Shown one piece after another: positions 6,788 to 10,358 of a DNA stretch of 10,358 nt. The translations under genes and the position numbers were made by a program. Source of the DNA: an uncultured Bacteroidota bacterium (GTDB lineage Bacteria > Bacteroidota > Bacteroidia > Chitinophagales > Chitinophagaceae); assembly GCA_903933995.1 (NCBI GenBank), contig CAIZMD010000003.1:1-10358 (forward strand). The letters are read 5' to 3'. The notes under the pieces are model-generated. The model was not told where the DNA came from. It made no database searches and was given only the letters and a program-made list of their open reading frames with translations. Positions within the stretch are counted from its first letter, which is position 1, and each line of letters opens with the position of its first letter.

Positions 6788-9058
6788 ATGCTGCAACGGT
6801 TTATCCCTAAAACACTGTTTTTGCTGCTTTTTACTTTGCCCATTGTTGCAAGCGCACAATTGAACAAAGAAATTGACAGTCTAAAATCACTACTCAAAAA
6901 TAGTAGGCCAGATACCTTTCAGGTAAACACCTTGAATAAGATTGCCTATAGGTATTCTACAACGGATTCTGTCAATACTTTTTCTTATGCCAATCAGGCT
7001 GCAGAAAAAGCCAAATCACTCAAATTCAAACCCGGTCTGGCTGGTTCATTAGACGTAAAGGGTAATTTCTTTTTGTATAAAACCAACCCACTAAAAGCCT
7101 TGCCTTTTTTTCAAGAATCCTTGATTCTTTGGACAGAACTCAAAGATGAAAACCAACAAGGCCTCACTTATAGAAATATTGGACAGGCTAATTTATTGAT
7201 GCAACAATACGCTAATGCAACTGTGGCTTTAGAAAAAGCAGAAAAGATTTTCCTGAAAACAAAGAATCAAAAAGGGCTTTCTGCTACCTATCATGCATTG
7301 GGCTTAATGTACAATGAAAAAGGAGAAAAAGACATAGCCATTGATTATATGGTCAAGTCTTTGAAAATTCAGGATGCTACCCATGATAAGGATATTGCCG
7401 GTACATTGAATAATCTGGGCAAGCTTCATATGGATATCAAAAATTATCCAGAAGCCATTAAGTATTATAACTTATGCATTGACAATGCAAGTAAAAACAA
7501 TGACTATAGAAATATTGGTATTTCACAAATTAACTTGACCAATGTTTATGTAAATCTATTAGACTATCCCAAGGCATTGGAATATCTAGAGAAGGCAAAA
7601 GTAAATTTTGAGAAATCCAATTTCAAAAGAGGTGTGGTCACCTGTTATAATAATCTTGGTGCCATTAATATTCGCTTGGAGCGATATGAAGACGCTATTC
7701 CGCATCTGAAAAAGGCCTTAGAAATTAGTCAGGAAAATCAATCAAAACAAGGTGTGGCATTGGTTCAACAAAATATAGGTTACGCCTATACCTTACTCAA
7801 AAAATATCCCGATGCTTTGAACTGGTTGGTAGATGCAGAGAAAACAGCTATTCAATTTGGAGCTGATCAATACACATTTGGTGAGATCTATAACCATCGG
7901 GCCATGCTTGATTCTGCTATGGGTAATTATCAAGGCGCGTTTAACTATAGAAGTAAGTATGTAGCCATTAACGACAAAACTTTGAATGAACGCGTAACCC
8001 GTCAGGTAGCAGAAACCCAGACAAAATATGAAGTTGAGAAAAAGGAATTACGGATTAGCTTATTAAACAAAGCTGATAGTATTAAAAGTTTGAAAATTAG
8101 CAACCAGCAACTGGCTTTACTAGATGCTGATTTACAAATTACACAGGACAGTTTGGAGCTCAGAACCAAAAATGAAATCATTCTTCAAAATAGGTTAGAC
8201 AGTACGCAAAAAGAAGAAAAAATCAGAACCCTTGATAACGAAAAGCGGATACAATTATTAGTGCTGAATAATCAAGAACTTGCCCTAACTAGACGTAACC
8301 AAACCATTATTGGCATTTCCATTCTTGCCGCCTTATTATTATTAAGTGGCTTTTTATATTACAGACAAAGAGTAGCCAGACAGGAACAACAGTCTCAAAT
8401 AGCACTAGCAGAACAACAGGAAAAAGCCACTATTGCCATCATTGAAGCGGAAGAAAAAGAACGCAAAAGAATTGCCAGTGATTTACACGATGGTGTAGGT
8501 CAATTAATGACTGCAGCTTGGATGAATCTGCAAGCATTAGACGAATCAATGAAAGACGAGCAGTCTCCTACTTATCCCATGTTTAATAAAACATTGGATC
8601 TGGTTAAAGAAAGTTGCAATGAAGTGCGTCAGGTGAGTCATAACATGATGCCCAATGCACTATTAAGAAAAGGCTTGGTGAATGCGGTAAGAGAATTTAT
8701 CTCTCAACTCAATACAGGAAAACTCAGTATTCATTTAGCAACAGAAGAACTAAAGAATCCCTTGCCTTCTCATATTGAAACCATTTTATACCGCGTAATT
8801 CAAGAAAGCGTGAACAATGTGGTAAAGCACGCACAAGCTAGCGTATTAGACATTTCTATTAATCAGGATAGTACTGGAATTGACGTTTTGATTGAAGACA
8901 ATGGTAAAGGTTTTGACCCAAGTATCACAAGACCTACCGATGGTATTGGTTTACAGAATATCAGCTCCAGAATTCAGTACTTAAAAGGAACTGTAGAATG
9001 GGATTCCGCACCTGGAAGGGGAACTTTGGTGGCCATTCATATTCCATTTAACGCCTAA
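6788..9058 (+). CDS. Periplasmic TPR sensor histidine kinase, HisKA_3 type
   Basis: The 756-residue protein starts with a signal peptide (residues 1-23, ending VASA before QLNKE). Residues about 40-400 are tandem TPR helices, with recognisable units such as GLTYRNIGQANLLMQ, GTLNNLGKLHMD and VTCYNNLGAINIR. A long coiled coil (about 405-500) leads to one membrane span (about 506-528, IIGISILAALLLLSGFLYY) followed by basic residues. The cytoplasmic part has the HisKA_3 motif ERKRIASDLHDGVGQLM with phospho-acceptor H567, then an HATPase_c domain with N676/N677, D704-N-G-K-G and G719-I-G-L. Such kinases usually signal to LuxR/NarL-type regulators; none follows here. The TPR array probably senses a periplasmic protein or peptide. 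The frame can begin 6 bp earlier at a TTG, but the ATG at 6788 is preferred. Confidence 0.95.
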   Translation: MLQRFIPKTLFLLLFTLPIVASAQLNKEIDSLKSLLKNSRPDTFQVNTLNKIAYRYSTTDSVNTFSYANQAAEKAKSLKFKPGLAGSLDVKGNFFLYKTNPLKALPFFQESLILWTELKDENQQGLTYRNIGQANLLMQQYANATVALEKAEKIFLKTKNQKGLSATYHALGLMYNEKGEKDIAIDYMVKSLKIQDATHDKDIAGTLNNLGKLHMDIKNYPEAIKYYNLCIDNASKNNDYRNIGISQINLTNVYVNLLDYPKALEYLEKAKVNFEKSNFKRGVVTCYNNLGAINIRLERYEDAIPHLKKALEISQENQSKQGVALVQQNIGYAYTLLKKYPDALNWLVDAEKTAIQFGADQYTFGEIYNHRAMLDSAMGNYQGAFNYRSKYVAINDKTLNERVTRQVAETQTKYEVEKKELRISLLNKADSIKSLKISNQQLALLDADLQITQDSLELRTKNEIILQNRLDSTQKEEKIRTLDNEKRIQLLVLNNQELALTRRNQTIIGISILAALLLLSGFLYYRQRVARQEQQSQIALAEQQEKATIAIIEAEEKERKRIASDLHDGVGQLMTAAWMNLQALDESMKDEQSPTYPMFNKTLDLVKESCNEVRQVSHNMMPNALLRKGLVNAVREFISQLNTGKLSIHLATEELKNPLPSHIETILYRVIQESVNNVVKHAQASVLDISINQDSTGIDVLIEDNGKGFDPSITRPTDGIGLQNISSRIQYLKGTVEWDSAPGRGTLVAIHIPFNA

Positions 9059-9106
9059 GTATTTGTAAAATTATGAGATTTTAGAACTGAAATAATGCTT
9101 TGGTTG

Positions 9107-9114
9107 TAGTTTTG
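9107..9114 (+). promoter_or_regulatory. Candidate -7 element TAGTTTTG before the flavin oxidoreductase
   Basis: TAGTTTTG fits TAnnTTTG and would give a leader of about 50 bases before the TTG start at 9167. No TTG lies 17-23 bp upstream. It suggests the oxidoreductase has its own promoter rather than depending on the kinase transcript. The preceding 9066-9083 holds only a weak 6-bp A/T stem, not a terminator. Confidence 0.3.
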
Positions 9115-9166
9115 AATACCAAATCCAAGTGTATCTGTTATTCACTAACCTATCAATCATTGCAAA

Positions 9167-10234
9167 TTGACTTCTATACTTTTTCAACCATTTCAACTTA
9201 AATCTATCCTTTTAAAAAATAGGATAGTGGTATCACCCATGTGTCAGTATTCTGCTATTGATGGCATGGCCAATGATTGGCACTTGGTTCATTTGGGTAG
9301 CCGTGCCGTTGGTGGTGCTGGCTTAATCATTGCAGAAGCCTGTGCCGTGGCGGCGGAAGGTAGGATTACCCCCAATGACTTAGGACTTTGGAAAGAGGAA
9401 CATATACCAGCGCTTAAAAGGATCACTGATTTTATTAAGGAACAAGGTTCAGTAGCAGGCATACAATTGGCACATGCCGGAAGAAAAGCCAGCTTCCCAC
9501 AACCATGGGTAGACACTGCATTATTATCCAAAGAACAAGGAGGCTGGGAGCCAGTTGCCCCATCTGCAATTGCCTTTAATGATAAATATGCCCTACCCCA
9601 TGCATTAACAACAGCAGAAATTTCTGAATTGATTACCCAATTTGCTCAGGCAGCTGCAAGGGCATATCAAGCAGGATTTCAATTAATAGAATTACACGCA
9701 GCACATGGCTATTTAATCAATGAATTTTTATCGCCATTAAGCAATCATAGAACAGACGAATGGGGTGGGAATTTTGAAAACAGGTGCAGGTTTTTAATAG
9801 AGATAGTTAAAGCAGTTAAAATGGTATGGCCAGAGGCGTTGCCCATCTTTGTCCGCATTTCTGCCACTGAATGGGTAGAGGGTGGATGGACCATTGAAGA
9901 TAGTATCGCGCTAGCTAAGGAATTAAAAAATCTAGGCATTGACTTGGTTGATTGTTCTTCTGGGGGCAATGCAGCCAATGCCAAAATTGCGCTAACACCC
10001 GGCTATCAAGTACCCTTATCCAAAGCGGTTAGAGATGGCGCAGATATTGCAACAGGGGCGGTTGGTTTAATTACCCAAGCTAGTCTGTCCCAAACCATAT
10101 TGGAACAAGGAGAAGCAGATTTAATTTTCTTAGGTAGGGAATTGCTGCGCGATCCTTATTTTCCGCTACACGCTGCTAAAGAATTAGGAGTTGATACAAC
10201 ATGGCCTGTTCAATACCAACGCGCCAATAAATAG
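9167..10234 (+). CDS. Old Yellow Enzyme family NAD(P)H:flavin oxidoreductase (YqjM/XenA class)
   Basis: This is an FMN-containing TIM-barrel ene-reductase of 355 residues that reduces activated C=C bonds in enones, and in relatives nitro compounds, using NAD(P)H. It has the class-defining PMCQYSA with C26 and Y28, QLAHAGRKA (about 100-108), the substrate-binding HAAHGYLI with H177 and H180, SPLSNHRTDEWGG, RISATEW and the phosphate-binding end GRELLRDP. With the TTG at 9167 as start, C26 and Y28 fall at the same positions as in B. subtilis YqjM, which supports this unusual start; in-frame TAA at about 21 bp upstream excludes a longer form with ATG. Compared with YqjM there are about 13 extra residues after GRKA (PQPWVD...GGWEPV), as in XenA-type enzymes. 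It probably serves as a cytoplasmic detoxification enzyme. The gene follows the TPR kinase in the same direction, 108 bp away. Confidence 0.95.
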   Translation: MTSILFQPFQLKSILLKNRIVVSPMCQYSAIDGMANDWHLVHLGSRAVGGAGLIIAEACAVAAEGRITPNDLGLWKEEHIPALKRITDFIKEQGSVAGIQLAHAGRKASFPQPWVDTALLSKEQGGWEPVAPSAIAFNDKYALPHALTTAEISELITQFAQAAARAYQAGFQLIELHAAHGYLINEFLSPLSNHRTDEWGGNFENRCRFLIEIVKAVKMVWPEALPIFVRISATEWVEGGWTIEDSIALAKELKNLGIDLVDCSSGGNAANAKIALTPGYQVPLSKAVRDGADIATGAVGLITQASLSQTILEQGEADLIFLGRELLRDPYFPLHAAKELGVDTTWPVQYQRANK

Positions 10235-10247
10235 TTGAATTTGAGTG

Positions 10248-10358
10248 TTAAAGATCTTTGACCCAGATCCTAACTACTTGCGGTGACTTTTCTGTTCCTC
10301 CAAAATAAGGAAATAGCTTATAGCCAATAATGGTTGGAAAAGGACAAGTACGTGGAAC
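10248..10358 (-). CDS. C-terminal 36 codons of an unidentified protein, cut by window edge
   Basis: Reading from the right edge on the minus strand, 36 codons stay open and end in TAA at 10248-10250. The peptide is protein-like, ending GGTEKSPQVVRIWVKDL, with mixed hydrophobic and charged residues and Gly/Pro/aromatic turns (GYKLFPYFGG). I do not recognise the family. It would be convergent with the oxidoreductase with only 13 bp between stops, matching the tight convergent pairs elsewhere here. The short length means a chance open frame cannot be ruled out. Confidence 0.5.
   Translation of the reverse strand, partial: VPRTCPFPTIIGYKLFPYFGGTEKSPQVVRIWVKDL

Noticed and set aside
9066..9083. 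Possible terminator after the TPR kinase (TAAAAT / ATTTTA)
   Set aside because: The stem is six A/T pairs with no G-C pair and no following T run, too weak to call.
10250..10259. Palindrome AAAGATCTTT near the end of the window
   Set aside because: A perfect 10-bp palindrome without a loop cannot form a useful hairpin and overlaps the stop codon of the partial minus-strand gene; likely chance.
1..10358. Defence system, prophage, insertion sequence, CRISPR array or integron
   Set aside because: No transposase, integrase, phage, nuclease or methylase domains, no direct-repeat arrays, and no terminal inverted repeats were seen; the genes are ordinary chromosomal families.

Overview
This window looks like ordinary chromosomal DNA from a member of the Bacteroidota, most likely near the Chitinophagaceae. 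That placement is inferred from gene content and was not searched. The evidence is AT-rich DNA, a periplasmic TPR sensor kinase with a HisKA_3-type core, a soluble PAS kinase with a lysine/glutamate-rich coiled-coil N-terminus, a GH3 enzyme with an EF-hand-like loop after its signal peptide, weak Shine-Dalgarno signals, and copies of the Bacteroidota -7 promoter element TAnnTTTG in front of some genes.

Layout, left to right. A secreted GH3 glycoside hydrolase on the minus strand runs off the left edge (3-1730). A 230-bp divergent region follows. A soluble two-PAS histidine kinase (+, 1961-3814) ends 1 bp from the end of a dCMP deaminase (-, 3816-4343, GTG start). Only 42 bp separate the deaminase start from a divergent lipoprotein of the PQQ-dependent soluble aldose dehydrogenase family (+, 4386-5612). 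Next is a small secreted Spy/CpxP-like protein (+, 5676-6074), whose start codon lies inside a long hairpin followed by eight T residues. A GNAT acetyltransferase (-, 6083-6637) converges on it. A 150-bp divergent region leads to a 756-residue TPR sensor kinase (+, 6788-9058), then an Old Yellow Enzyme flavin oxidoreductase (+, 9167-10234, TTG start). The last 111 bp hold the likely C-terminus of an unidentified minus-strand gene.

The genes do not form an obvious pathway. The GH3 enzyme and the aldose dehydrogenase both act on sugars in the envelope, and two sensor kinases lie in the window with no response regulator beside either. The deaminase, acetyltransferase and flavin reductase look like independent housekeeping or stress genes. 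There is no mobile element, CRISPR array, RNA gene, toxin-antitoxin pair or defence island. No stretch over 300 bp lacks a gene.

I found no clearly new multi-gene system. The most unusual feature is the terminator-like hairpin at 5639-5701, which contains the start codon of the Spy-like gene and would both end the upstream transcript and mask translation initiation downstream. Secondary points are promoter elements that almost touch the start codons of both kinases, a LacI-operator-like dyad in front of the GH3 gene, and a deaminase very like the animal enzyme.
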